From NCBI GenBank assembly GCA_037954325.1, contig JBBMNZ010000035.1, forward strand, positions 3,204,501 to 3,268,500: DNA of 64,000 bases. The letters run 5' to 3'. A program made the position numbers and the translations under genes. Positions 11,275-22,650 of the stretch are shown here, piece after piece (positions within the stretch are counted from its first letter, which is position 1; each line of letters starts with the position of its first letter). The notes under the pieces were generated by a model. It ran no database searches, was not told the origin of the DNA, and saw nothing but the letters and a program-made list of their open reading frames with translations. Source of the DNA: Fistularia commersonii (lineage: Eukaryota > Chordata > Actinopteri > Syngnathiformes > Fistulariidae).

Positions 11275-12024
11275 CCTTGTCTTTCCTACCTGAGACTATC
11301 AGACTTTTTAATTCCTCTTCCTTCAGCCGAAGGGAATATTCAGATCTTTGTACTTTTTTAAGAACTTAAAACACTTGATAGCTTTAACAGTTTATATTTT
11401 ATTGTATTTCTTATTCTCCTTCCTTCCTACTATTATCCATTATTGTTGTCTTGCTTGAAACTCTGGCACAACAATTTCCTTCGGGATAAATTAAGTTGTT
11501 CTTATCTTAAAGCACCCGCAGAAACTCCTTTTTGATTAAAAATAACCTCCTTATTCCGTCGTCTTCATGCAGGATCCAAAACCAGGAAGATTCCCTACCC
11601 AACCAAGAACCCCTTCACCTGGATCTTCCTGCTGGTGTCTTGTCCCAACTACACCTACGAGGTAGGATGTTCTACCCCTGGCTGGGGTTATTGCGGGAAA
11701 CACAAACAGAATTTGCCCCAGAAAGCTGCTCACTATGGAGTGCGCCTCAGTGGTAGGACACGTCCATGTCTGAGGTTATATGTCAGTACTTCACCTGCAG
11801 CTCCTGCCCTCTGGTGGTGTCTGGGTGTAAATGTGTGTCTCCTCCTGCAGCTGGGCTCCTGGCTGGGCTTCACCCTGATGACGCAGTGTCTGCCCGTTGC
11901 CTTCTTCACGCTGGTGGGGTTCATCCAGATGACCGTGTGGGCCAAGGGGAAGCACCGCAGCTACCTGAAGGAGTTCCGCGACTACCCCCCGCTTCGCTCC
12001 CCCATCCTGCCCTTCGTCCTGTAG
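3992..12024 (+). CDS. tecr: Very-long-chain trans-2,3-enoyl-CoA reductase
   Basis: Twelve coding exons join in frame to exactly 308 aa: 3992-4006, 7049-7099, 9183-9234, 9333-9377, 10210-10313, 10393-10508, 10610-10715, 10853-10925, 11001-11044, 11173-11230, 11573-11661, 11851-12024. The protein starts MKHYEVEILDAKT (ubiquitin-like N-terminal fold), continues through a multi-pass membrane part and ends in the steroid 5-alpha-reductase-type domain with YEFGxW-like YELGSWLGF, KGKHRSYLKEFRDYPPLR and a C-terminal ILPFVL. TECR is an ER membrane enzyme catalysing the NADPH-dependent last step of very-long-chain fatty-acid elongation. The 15-nt first coding exon (MKHYE) splices into the middle of a second, longer first exon (see 6911-7099). 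A poly(A) signal ATTAAA lies at 12481-12486. Fish commonly have two tecr genes; the copy is not assigned. Confidence 0.96.
5514..5650 (-). promoter_or_regulatory. Candidate antisense TATA promoter and first exon in tecr intron 1
   Basis: On the minus strand a perfect TATATAAA (5643-5650) is followed after about 25-30 nt by a GC-rich segment that ends in a good donor, CTCTCAG|GTAAGAC (junction 5514/5513). The first ATG of this would-be exon (5548-5546) opens a short frame, MAGLGSPAPPL, into the donor. I found no downstream exon, so a non-coding or 5'-UTR exon is equally possible. It may also be chance. Confidence 0.35.
5724..5752. repeat. Poly-T run and neighbouring T-rich tracts
   Basis: An uninterrupted T homopolymer (about 5726-5752) with further T-rich runs at 5839-5875 and a G run at 5690-5701. 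It is low-complexity sequence in tecr intron 1. Confidence 0.7.
6911..7099 (+). CDS. tecr: Alternative first coding exon of tecr (long N-terminus)
   Basis: An ATG at 6911 in a GC-rich setting opens 63 codons that run in frame through the shared tecr exon 2 sequence (VEILDAKTKDKLCFLDK) to the donor AAG|GTGCGC at 7099. The extra 46 residues start MDALALEATSGKKAINGAS and include the basic cluster KRKPAKKAKK, then AVVFFE before VEIL. The bases that encode AVVFFE (gctgttgttttcttcgag) also form the pyrimidine tract and AG used when the MKHYE exon is joined at 7049. A TTAAATAAA motif lies at about 6674. Use of a second promoter is inferred from the sequence; transcripts would settle it. Confidence 0.7.
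9579..10015. mobile_element. Non-autonomous Tigger/pogo-like DNA transposon, copy A
   Basis: This 437-bp stretch in tecr intron 4 starts CAGTAATACCTTGACTTAC and ends ...CTTGTAAGGCCAGGTTCCACTG, giving imperfect terminal inverted repeats. It shares long internal stretches with 43558-44529 (for example ggggactttttcat and ttgctaaatgtaacttgca). It has no coding capacity. Flanking TA is eroded here but present in the second copy. Assignment to Tigger/pogo is by TIR style only. Confidence 0.6.
11387..11512 (+). repeat. LINE 3'-end-like fragment, copy 1
   Basis: The sequence ...cttgaaactctggcacaaca, then atttccttcgggataaatta, in tecr intron 10 is nearly repeated at 62330-62477, where it ends in (TCATC)n. 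This layout resembles the 3' tail of Rex1/Babar-type or related fish LINEs. No ORF is present. Confidence 0.55.
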
Positions 12025-13314
12025 AGGACCAAGTACAAACCCACCCCCCGATAGATAGCTCCCCTCCCGCAAAAACACACCCTTGTTTTCTCCCAGATTC
12101 ACACTGGAACCTAACTGACTGGAAGAATCTTACCCTGTACCTCCTCGCCTTCTCTCCGTCGACCCTCGTCTTCTCCCGGCTCTTCATCCCTTTATCACCC
12201 AAAGTGACATCCTAATGTTTTGTTGTTGTTTTTTTGTAAATGGCACACAGACCAGACCTTCCCGACGGGTTCATTGACCTGCATGTAGTTTGAGCTCTCA
12301 CGGAAGTCTTAGCCTTCACGCTAGGCGGCGTCGCCCCCGACGACTCCCCGAACGTCAGCGGTACCTCCCGCTCCGGGGTCTGGATCTGCGTGTGGAGATC
12401 ATTGTGGAGTTTTGATATGTTATTCATCTAAACTTGAAACCGAAAATAGCATTTAACACGGGTGTCTGACAAAGTAATTTATTAAAAAAAGAAACCGTAT
12501 AAGCTGCTGCTGCTTGTTCTCTGATGTATTTTACACCGTCAGTATTTTCTCAGTCATCAGCGATGGGATAAACCTTCACAAGGAAGGCAAGCGCAGCTGA
12601 TGGATTTGAACGGGAAGCTGCGGGGTGGGGCTCAAGTTACATCGGACCATGAATATTAATAATTATAATAATTTATTGCTCCCCAATCGGGAAATTTGTT
12701 GCATGACAGTAACAATAAATATGAATATAAATCTATACCATACACTTCATTCTTCTGTTTATCATGCTCACAGGGGTTGTGGTAAGAGGGGTTGCAGAGC
12801 CACATATAGAGGCATTCAACTATTCACTCTCATTCACAAATATCTAATAGCCGCCGGTCACCTGACCTCGACTGAAATAGTGTCGGTGACATCTGGTCAC
12901 CCGAAGTGACGCCGCCCAGCGATCACTGGTGGAGTTTTAAATGTCAGGAATCTAATGTGGCGAGAGCGCCGACAGCGTCGCTCCCCACGTCTCGTCCCGA
13001 GGACGCCTGGCAACCTTCAGACAGCTTCTTTTAAAAACCCAGCAGCTTCACCTACTTTTAAACTGAGCGGTGCCATCGGGGGTGCAGCGGGGCAAAGCCT
13101 CCATCTCCCAGAGATCTTCCCTCACTTCCGTGAAACCAGGCCGGGGAAGAACGAGGGTAATGAAAGCAGAAAACGGCGCTGAAAAACCTGAGTGAACTTA
13201 AAATCATTCAATAAAATATCAAGACTATGGGATGCAGCGCTTCATTGAGGATCGTTTAATGTGAACGGTTGCATGTATATACACGAGAAGAAACCTAGGG
13301 TTGAGATTTGCTGA
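12025..13314. other. tecr 3' UTR and tail-to-tail spacer to ndufb7
   Basis: The tecr 3' UTR probably ends just after ATTAAA at 12481-12486. The ndufb7 transcript comes from the other side with a minus-strand ATTAAA (tttaat, 13255-13260), 55 nt past its stop. Between them 12640-12710 holds an AT-rich fragment with the LINE-tail-like motif tttattgctccccaatcggg; nothing else is recognisable. Confidence 0.6.
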
Positions 13315-14936
13315 TCACGCGGCTTCAGCCTGGGCCTCGATCCTCTTCTTCCTCATCTGCAGCCGCCTCTCCCTCTCGTACTCCTTCATGCGCATCACGT
13401 AGCTGGATGGGGGAGAGGAAAGCACGGTGCAGAGGGTTATCACTACACAAAAATATAGCTAAAAACAACAGCGATATTAAAAAATCTGTCCCTCCGTGAT
13501 GTTGCTGAGTTGCATGTCAATGGTTCAACCAAACCCAACAGTTACATAATCTGTGTCATTCGACTTCAAGCCACCTGTGGAGGGAGGGAGCCACCAGGGC
13601 TGCTTCCTTGGAAAAACATTATCCTTTGCATGTAAAAATCATAAGTCAGTAAAGCGGTTAGCCAATATTCGCTTTGTTCGTCACATGAATCTTTAGGATC
13701 TATTTTCCCTAAGTTGGAGTTTAAAAATGAGACCGTTTGGAAGTGAATCCCAAACAAAGAGACTGTCAATTCAGATAAGGTGTTTTTTTTTTTGTTTGTT
13801 TACTGAGCATGGGGTGGCACTCACTCCTGGTGCTCGCAGTAGTCCCAGTCGTGTCTCTCGTGTTTGCAGGCCAGGAAGTTGGGCCAGTTGTCCCGCTTGC
13901 ACTTCATGAGTTTCAGGAGGTAATGGGCGCAGTAGTCCCTCTGCTCCAGAGGCAGCTGGGCCAGGTTCATCTGCTCCTGGGTCGCAACCATCTCTGCCAT
14001 GGCGACGCACAATTTCACAGTCAAATATCAACAGCACAGTGAGATGCAATGAATAACACGTTGCAACAGAAATGAAGAAGCCTCTCTGACAAAGGGTGAA
14101 AGAAATTCAAGTCCAGTTGCCACAAGAATTGCAACAGGGATTTATGCCCTTAAAATATCCATCTAGAAGTTACAAAGCCTATCTGTTTAAAGTTGTTGTT
14201 ACAGATATGATGTATTAACTATATTATAACAATCCCAGCACCCTAAACAAGAGCTGCATTTGCACTGGGTTACATTGAAAAAATCTGTTTTGATTTGCAC
14301 AATCAATGTGGTGACAAAACTTTTAAAATGCGCAATAACAACAGTTATCAAAATCTTCCTGTCATGGCAACTGGACTTCAATTTCTTCAGTTCAGAAGTG
14401 AAGAAGCCTCTTGGATGAGGGGATGAACGTCTTGAAATGAGGTAATTCAAGTCTAGTTGCAAAGACAAGAAGATTGAATTCACCATGACCTGGGTGACTG
14501 AGAACCTCCGCAGACGTGTAGCAATAATCATACTTACAGGCAACACACACCAGCTGAAACTGACTTATAACTCAAAAAGTAAAGAGGTGGTAAACATGAG
14601 GCAGAGGCCACGACCAGGGTATTTAAATAAACTGAGCAAACTGAAACACTTGAACGTCACACTGTGGACACTGGCTAACGTTTTAGCTGCGGAGCTAATA
14701 TGAGCGAAACATGACAAAAACAAAAAATACCAAAGTAGAGACAAAACTAAATGAATGCCAAAGTTTTCCTTTGACAGGCAGAAACAAATGGGTGTACGGG
14801 TGAAGATAAACGCGTCTGACATACCCCGTTCCTTCCGCTCAGGGAATCCAAACTCGGGGTCGAATTCGAATTTCCTCGACGGATCCGGTTCGGTCTCGGT
14901 CTCGGTGATATACCGCCTGGCCAGGTGAGCTCCCAT
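13315..14936 (-). CDS. ndufb7: NADH:ubiquinone oxidoreductase subunit B7 (complex I)
   Basis: Three coding exons (14825-14936, 13825-13993, 13315-13402) give 122 aa. It starts MGAHLARRY, with Gly2 available for myristoylation as in mammals. The exon 2 product carries the twin Cx9C (CHCH) signature: C-AHYLLKLMK-C and C-KHERHDWDY-C, the fold oxidised by the Mia40 system on entry to the intermembrane space. The C-terminus is the basic helix KEYERERRLQMRKKRIEAQ. NDUFB7 is an accessory subunit on the intermembrane-space face of the membrane arm of complex I. The start is supported by PERKEREMVATQ continuing over the first splice. It is slightly shorter at the C-terminus than human (137 aa). Confidence 0.96.
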
Positions 14937-15593
14937 GGCACCGACTTCGTCTAAAACCCTCCCCTCCAAAAAGATAAATAGGATGCGTTTGCTTTTATTC
15001 TTGGATAAGCAAAAAAAAATCCTAAAATCCGCCGATTTGGCATTCGGTCACCTCCACAAGCCCCTCGCCTAAACTTCCGGCTTCACCGGAAATAGACAGG
15101 GGACCAGTCCTTCCTGGAAATGCTTCCCCAACGCAACCACGGAACGAAGGTTCCGGTTCCAATGCACGGGTTCTCCTATCAGTAACAATTGATAATTGTA
15201 GCATATACTTGACGGAATTATAAAATAATACAGTAAAAAATAAATCTTAATCTTCTTGATTCTGTGCCCCCTCATTGTGTTGGTCGTTTTCGCTGCCACT
15301 CTGACTGGTGATACTTGGGGTAAAACATAGACATAAGAACAGCTTAAATTTGTATTTACAGAATTTCCCATTACTGCACAGTTACACACAGTTTATCATT
15401 TTGAGGAGGGATACATCTTATTTCTCTTGTTATTTCTTGCTTGTGAAACATTTTGGGTCTTGCCATTTACATACATATGTATATTGACACACACATTCCT
15501 TTTATTCACTTGGTTGGAGAGGGAAAGTGGGAAAAAATGACAACAAATCTTTGGTGGCATGAACAGATTTGTTATTTTATTATCATAATTTCA
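14937..15593. other. Spacer between ndufb7 promoter and vcp-like 3' end
   Basis: The interval contains the upstream region of ndufb7 and the likely 3' UTR of the vcp-like gene; minus-strand AATAAA signals lie at 15576-15581 and 15501-15506. It is otherwise AT-rich with no recognised element. Confidence 0.5.
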
Positions 15594-18500
15594 TCACTGA
15601 TAGAGATCGTCATCGCCTTCTTCCCCGTAAAGCCCTGGCCTCCTCGGTCCAGAGCCTGATTCCTGACCTCCAGACTGAGAACCAGTAGCCATGGGGAATC
15701 TGAGTGGAGAAAAGAGAAATGTGCAATTTTCCAAGCAAGGCAATGTCAAAAGTACATCCTTCACAATTCACAAAATTACATTATTTCTGTGTAAGTGCCG
15801 TACGTGTGTGAGGGCGCGTGTTTGCGGGTTTACCTGAAACTGCCGAAACCCCGGCTCTGCTGCAGAGTTTGGGCAAACATCTCATATTTGCGGATGTCAT
15901 TGTCACTGACGGAGCGACGAGCGAAACGCATTGCTTCTTCAAAGTGATCCTTCCTGATCTCCGGAACCGGATCGAAGTCTTCATCCTGAAGAGAAAAAGC
16001 ATGGCGATTGTGATTTTTCGGACAAAACGCCAATATTTTGTATTTGAGTGTGTGTGTGTGTATGTTCCCAGACCAAAGGCTGATAGTTAGAAAACACACA
16101 GCCGCCCTTTGGGGAACTTTTTCTTTTCCACTGTCCGTTTCCACACCGGCACATGCAGCCAGGTACTACCAGGACGAGTGGTCCGTGTGTGTTTATGAGC
16201 GTGTGAATACATAAAATATCATTGCTAATATCGGTGTCAGCCTGACCATCGGAATGCCCGGTCTGCTCTGCCTCTGGCGCTCAGCCTTGATCTCGGCCTC
16301 GATGGCCTCGCGGATCGCTAGCTTACAGGCCCGCTGGCAAATCTCAGTCAGGTCGGCCCCGGAGAACCCCTCCGTGATGTCGGACAGGTACTCAAGGTCC
16401 ACGTCCTGCAGCGGAAGGGTTGGAGTTAGCATATTAGATGACCAGCCAATACCTTTTTACTGCCTTCACCTCCTGCCTTAGTATAAAAAAAAAGTTGTTT
16501 GCATGTGTGTGTGTGTTTCACTAACGCGAGCGACGGGAGACTTGCGCAAGTTGGCGTGTAGGATGGAGGTCCTGGAGCGCTTGTCAGGGAGCGGGATATA
16601 GATGAGCTGGTCCAGACGGCCGGGCCGGAGGATGGCGGCGTCAATGATGTCGGGCCTGCGCTGCACAAAAAGCCCGGCGGGGACGACAAACTCAGGAAGC
16701 GATCTGGAACAAGTGGAACTCAGGGTGACACGGAACCGACTTGTAACGTCCACCTGTTTGTGGCGCCGATGATGAAGACGTTCTTTTTATCCGACATGCC
16801 GTCCATCTCCGTTAGTATCTGGTTGATGACTCTGTCGGCTGCGCCTCCGGCGTCCCCGGCGCCGCCGCCCCTGGATTTAGCGATGGAGTCCAGCTCGTCG
16901 AAGAACAAGATGCAGGGGGCCGCCTGTCTGGCCTGGAGAGGGCAAAAAGTCACGTTTCAAATACTCCCATCAAGTATTTCTTGCTGATGTTAAGTTGCTG
17001 ACGGGAAGCGGCACCCGCCTTGTCAAAGACGTCTCGGACGTTGGCCTCGGACTCTCCGAACCACATGGTGAGCATCTCGGGCCCTTTGATGGAGACAAAA
17101 TTGGCCTGGCACTCATTGGCGATGGCTTTGGCCAGAAGGGTTTTCCCGCAGCCCGGGGGACCGTAGAATAGCACCCCCCTGGACGGGGTCATCCCGAACT
17201 TCAGGAACTTGTCAGGGTACTCCACGGGGTACTGTGGACGGACAGCAGTTAATTGGCGATTGATTTGTGCTGAATTTGCCTGCGGTGCTTTTCAGCAGTT
17301 TCAGGAAAGCAGTCACAGGACCCGAGTCCTGATTAGAAGACATTCACTACTCCAGGAGTCCATTTCGGGCCCCTTGTTCGGCAAAAAGTAAATAAATCTG
17401 AAGAAGCAAAACCGAAACTACCCCTAAAAACAAAGAATGAAACTCCTGGTTTAGGCTGAAAAATACAGCTTGGGCTAAAGCAGTGCAATTAGCACGTTAG
17501 CATTTCTAGCCTCCACTTCGCAGAAGAGGTATGAATAAAGGGAAACTTGCTCCAGCGCTCGCTTTGCAACCTGTCGCTCACCTGAACCAGTTCCTGCAGC
17601 TCCCTCTTGACCTCCTCCAGCCCGCCGACGTCCTCCCAGGTGACCTGGGGCACCTCGGCCACCGTCTCCCTCAGAGCCGAGGGGTTGCTCTGGCTCAGCG
17701 CCCACTGGGGGAGGAAAGCCACTGTCTCTCACACACACACACACACACACAAACACCGCAGTGCAGTGTGTGGATTTGAGTGCGTTTGCGTACTTGAAAG
17801 TCGTCCATGGTAACGGCCAGTGAGTTGAGCAGGTCGGCGTCGATGGACTCGTCCTCCAGGTCTATGAGGGTCATCTTCTTGCGGATGGCCTGCAGGGCGG
17901 CCTCCGAGCACAGGGCCGCCAGATCGGCGCCCACGTGGCCGTGGGTCTCGGCGGCGGTCTGTTAGTTTAAATTTAAAACACTAAGTAGATATCTATATGA
18001 TTGACAGCTGACGGGTCCGCCTCTTTCCCAGGATTGGCTCACCTTCTCCAGATCCACGTCGTCAGAGAGCTTCATGTTCTTGGTGTGGATCTGCAGGATC
18101 TCCAGCCGCCCCGTCGAGTCCGGGATGCCGATATCAATCTCTCGGTCGAACCTGCCTGGGGGGGGCAGGTGAGGTAACCGTGTGTGTGTGTGTGTGCGCA
18201 CATACGTGTGTGTGCGAGAGTTAATCCTCACCAAAGCGTCTGAGGGCTGGGTCGATGCTGTTGGGTCGGTTTGTTGCTGCCATGACGACCACGTGAGCTC
18301 TTTGCTTCAGACCGTCCATCAGGGTCAGAAGCTGGGAAACGATGCGCCTTTCTACCTCGCCGTGGGTCTACACACACACACACACACGCACACACATACA
18401 CACACGTGTTATTTTGCCCGCAGCAGGAATCCGACTTTGCTTTTTTCCCCACCTTCTCCCTCTTGGGGGCGATGGCGTCCAGCTCATCGATGAAAATGAC

Positions 18501-20969
18501 AGCTGGAGCATTTTTCTCCGCCTCCTCGAAAGCCTTCCTCAGGTTGCTCTCCGACTCCCCCGCCAGCTTGCTCATGATCTCCGGACCTTTTTGTCACGAG
18601 AGATCGCGTGCAACATCACACAAAGTACTTGTGTTCACCATTGCTCTGAAAAAAAAAAAAACGTCAGCTCACCGTTTATCAGGAAGAAGAAGGCCCCGGT
18701 CTCGTTGGCTACCGCTCGGGCCACGAGGGTCTTCCCGGTGCCAGCAGGGCCGTACAGCAAGATCCCTCTGGGGGGCTGAGAAGACAACGGGAAGACGTTC
18801 GATTTCCGAGAAGTGTGTGTGTGTGTGTGTGGTTGCGCACGTTCTACAGAAACATACCTTCACCCCGATGGCCTTGAAGAGCCCTGGGTGTCTGAGTGGA
18901 AGCTCCACCATCTCCTTAATCTGGGCGAGTTGCTTCCTGCAGCCTCCGATGTCGTCGTAGCCGACGTCGTTCAGGTTCTCCTCCTCGTCCTGCACATTTG
19001 CGACCATGTGTTAGTAGTGCACTTTCCCTACGACACCCCTGAGTAAGCTAGTCCAGATATCTCTAAGAACCGGACTGTACCAATTGACGGCATCCCATCT
19101 GTGCAAACAGCTCAGAAACTAGCTCATTCATGTTGGCGCAGTCCAATAAATGACAGACGTGTGTGTGTGTGTGTGTGTGCTTGTAATCCAACGTAACCGT
19201 CAACTGACCTCCCTTTTGATCGGCTCTCCCTCGCAGTAGATGACGGTGTCCGGGGCGACGATGCAGTACGGGCTCGGGTCCGTCTCCACGATCTTGAACT
19301 CCACCGCTCTCATGCTCGCCCGCACCAGGAAGATGTCCCCTGTCAACACACACTCACGGGTTACCCCGTCCCCGCCGTCAGGGATGGCGGTCATGTGATG
19401 CGGTACCTTTATGCACAGGACGATACGCCTCCAGGAAGTAGGGCTTGAGGAAGACCTCGAAGAGATTCCCCGTCAGGCCCTCGATGGTGTCGTCGATGGG
19501 GAGGACATGAATCTTCGTTCCGTACTTGATGTCGGGGCAGGCATAGATACTGTGTACAAAAAAAAAATACACAAAGACACAATGCATTAAGTATTCGCTT
19601 GCACTCATCATTATTATTTATATTATTATTATCCATCCACCCATCCATCTTCTGCCCCTTATTATCCATTATTATTATTATCATTATTATTAGTAATTTC
19701 CTACTGATTCCAAGCAGCAAAAAAAAAAAAAAAAAACATTTTATTTAAGCCGGCTTAATTGACACTCAAGTACACAGTGCAGTAATATAAATATACACAA
19801 AATACATATAAAAAAAAACAATAAGATTTTAAGAATAAAAGTGACAAAGTAGTAAATCTTGATCTCTTCCTCTTTAACAGGTCATTAAATCATTGAACGA
19901 ATTGATGTGGAGCAGTTTAATATCACGAATACATGATGTCTAGAAGCAACTTTTCAATCAAAATATGAAAATTATGTAACAAATATATTTAAACTTAAAG
20001 TTCTAGTTAATAGTATCCATTAAATGATAACATCGGTTGAATTTAAACCAAGAGTCAATAACTAAAAGTGCTTTTCAAAATGATGACTTGGACAACATTG
20101 GAATCCTAATCTTTATACTCCTATTTTATATTAATTTGAAGTACCCAAAAGTACCATCAAAAGTAAAGAATCCTACAAAAATGTGTGCTTTTGAAATTAC
20201 ACAAAAGTAAATGTACGTGGTATTTATTATTTATAGGTACTTTTTTGCTTCAACGATGACTTGTATAGAAAATACATCCCATAATGAGGCATTCAATGTT
20301 ATTTAAACTCACTTTTAAAAGCGGAGGAAATGTGTATTTTAGTACTAACAGATTTTGACACAAACACAAACACGCACACGCGCACGCACGCGCTGACCTG
20401 ACGACGTCACCGAGTCGCACGCGCAGATTGTTGCGTGTCACGCGGCTGACGCGGACACGCTCGTCCGCGCAGGCGCAGTCGGTCAACACGATGCACGCCG
20501 TCTGGCGGCGCTTGCGGCCGCGCAGCAGCACCGTGTCCCCGCGGAACAGCTGCAGCTCCTCCGTCTTGGCCTGCGAACGGGAGGAGATTTAAAACAAAAA
20601 CAACAAAAAAAACAAAAAAAAAGAAGAAGAAGCGTGCACGCCAATGCGTGTGCGTCCACGCACCTGTGACAGGCTGACGATGCTGCTGTCATCGTTCACG
20701 GCCTCGTCCACGATCACGCGGTTCGGCCGGTGTTTCTGCTTCAGGATGGCGGTGGAGAAGTCCACCGGCGCCTTCGGGCTTCCAGGAGGGGAGGGGGGGA
20801 GCATGTTGAAACGCACAAACACGCACACGCACACACACACACACGCACACACACTTGTAGCTCCTGTTTCCTCATGTGACACCGAACCGGATTTAGACTC
20901 TGCAAGTTTGCACGTAGCAGCTGAACCGGGTCGGTACCGATACGGAGTTGTTGTTGTTGTTTACGTTTT

Positions 20970-21017
<48 letters not shown>

Positions 21018-21068
21018 GGGTTTGACACGCAGCTGTCGGACTCACTCCGCTCCTCCTGGACGGGCCAT
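15594..21068 (-). CDS. Valosin-containing protein (p97/Cdc48)-like AAA+ ATPase, divergent copy
   Basis: Eighteen coding exons close in frame to 809 aa: 21046-21068, 20664-20778, 20398-20570, 19407-19549, 19209-19339, 18858-18989, 18673-18775, 18453-18586, 18232-18367, 18043-18155, 17794-17958, 17582-17704, 17019-17231, 16754-16932, 16526-16655, 16247-16405, 15834-15985, 15594-15699. Order is N domain (about 1-190), D1 (about 203-460), D2 (about 475-760) and an acidic tail DDDLYQ. D1 Walker A is GPAGTGKT (248-255) where VCP has GPPGTGKT; D2 GPPGCGKT, both Walker B motifs (FIDELDAIAPKR, FFDELDSIAKSR), and the arginine-finger segments RRFGRFDRE and RPGRLDQ are intact. The N-terminus (MARPGGADPKAP), part of the N domain and the tail differ more from human VCP than is usual for this extremely conserved protein, so a second, lineage-specific VCP paralogue is likely. 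Intron 13 appears to use a GC donor. Confidence 0.92.
19560..20390. repeat. AT-rich intron 3 of the vcp-like gene with ATT repeats
   Basis: This is the longest intron of an otherwise compact gene: ATT/TTA trinucleotide tracts at 19610-19690, a poly-A run near 19720-19737, then AT-rich sequence without recognisable elements and a short CA/CGCA tract at the acceptor side (20360-20390). Confidence 0.6.
20973..21015. repeat. (TG)n microsatellite, vcp-like intron 1
   Basis: An uninterrupted (TG)21 tract lies 30 bp downstream of the first coding exon on the minus strand. Confidence 0.95.
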
Positions 21069-21348
21069 GGCTGCCGCTGCTGCTGCGGGTCCAGTCCGGT
21101 CCGGTCCGGTCCGGTGCTCCGGTACGTCGCAGTCGGTTCAGGTCGGATCTCCGAAACCGGGACTCGTCCTCCTCTGCAGCGGGTGGGGTTGTCCGTGCGT
21201 GTTTCCGTGCGTGCGTGTGTGTGTTTGTGGACCTGCCCATCTGCTCCCCTCCTTCATTTGTAACACCGTCGTGCACGAAAGCGCGTGCACTTACCTTGGA
21301 GAGCGTCCCGGGACGGATATAGCGTGACCCCACAACACACACTCATAC

Positions 21349-21385
<37 letters not shown>

Positions 21386-21672
21386 CCTCTCAATCCGTCA
21401 AAATAAAAGAGAAACCGGAAACGCGTTTTTTTTCTTTTCCGGTGAAACGGACGCCACGTCCCCCCCCCCCCCCCCCCCCTCTCCCGCCCCCGGCCCGGGA
21501 AGGTCATCAGCCGTGTGCACACGCACACACACGCGCACACACACACGGACACAAACACACTTCCAAGTTTCGTAGTTACACTTTTATTACTAGGGATGTT
21601 CTGTACAGTCAGTTCGGAGAGGAATGGCGGGGAATGTTTACGTCGCAGCGGACACAACCAGGGACGTCCACC

Positions 21673-21710
<38 letters not shown>

Positions 21711-22580
21711 CTTTGGAGATACAAAGAGAAGGTGAAGGGGATGTGGGGTGGAACAAGGAAAGAGAGAAAGAGAGGTAGAGACTGGAGTCTGACTCCGAGT
21801 GAGAAGATCGCACCCCAACGACATTTACAACGTGATGAAGAACGGCGAAACAATAGCGAACATCGAAAGTAAAAACTGCAGGAAGGCGTTCCCGCGGGAA
21901 CCACGAGCGCCATTTTTGGTTCGCTGAGGTGCGAAGTCGGCGTCGTCGATCGACGCGTCTTCGAGAACCCCCTTTGTTATTGCTCGGTTTTCTCCCGCGA
22001 TAGCACTTCCGATATATCCGGAGGCCGAGTGCTCTAACATCCGCCCGCGTCTGATGATGTCATGAGGTGGTCGACGGGGCGGACGCTTCCGGAAGCGACC
22101 ACGGCGGATGAAGGTTCCCTTGCAGAACCTCGCGCACAAACAAAACCCACCTCCGCCAGCTTGCCTTTCCGCCCGCCATCTACAACCGGCCAACGACCTC
22201 GCCGCCTTTTTTAACCGACGCGCGTCGAGGCTAGCGCTGCTGCTGAAACAAACAAAAAATAATATCCGTGACTCTAAAAAGTGCTTTTTCAAAAAAATAA
22301 AAAGAGGAAAAATAAAAGTGAATGTATGTTTTTGAACCTCCGTCACGAGTCATCATTTTGTACATCTGCATCATTTGTGCTAAAAAAAAAATCATCTTTT
22401 ATGTGTGTTAAAGAAGAAGGCAAGGAGGAAGTGTGTGTTTGTTGATGTTTGTATGAGCATGTGTGTATGTGTGTGTGTGCAGTTGAACATGACATGAAAA
22501 GTGTTGTATATTATTGAATTGTATATCTTGCATGCAGGTTTTATATAATAACTGAGTTATATTGAGATGCAGAAATAACA

Positions 22581-22650
<70 letters not shown>

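Noticed and set aside
12625..12909. 94-aa plus ORF between tecr and ndufb7
   Set aside because: Lies on an AT-rich LINE-tail-like fragment; composition is not protein-like.
18342..18960. Plus-strand ORFs of 145-184 aa across the VCP-like exons
   Set aside because: They run through splice sites and antisense of confirmed exons and include CA-repeat-encoded His-Thr runs.
20644..21327. Plus-strand 227-aa ORF across VCP-like exons 1 and 2
   Set aside because: It reads through microsatellites as Val-Cys-Val-Cys and through antisense of real exons.
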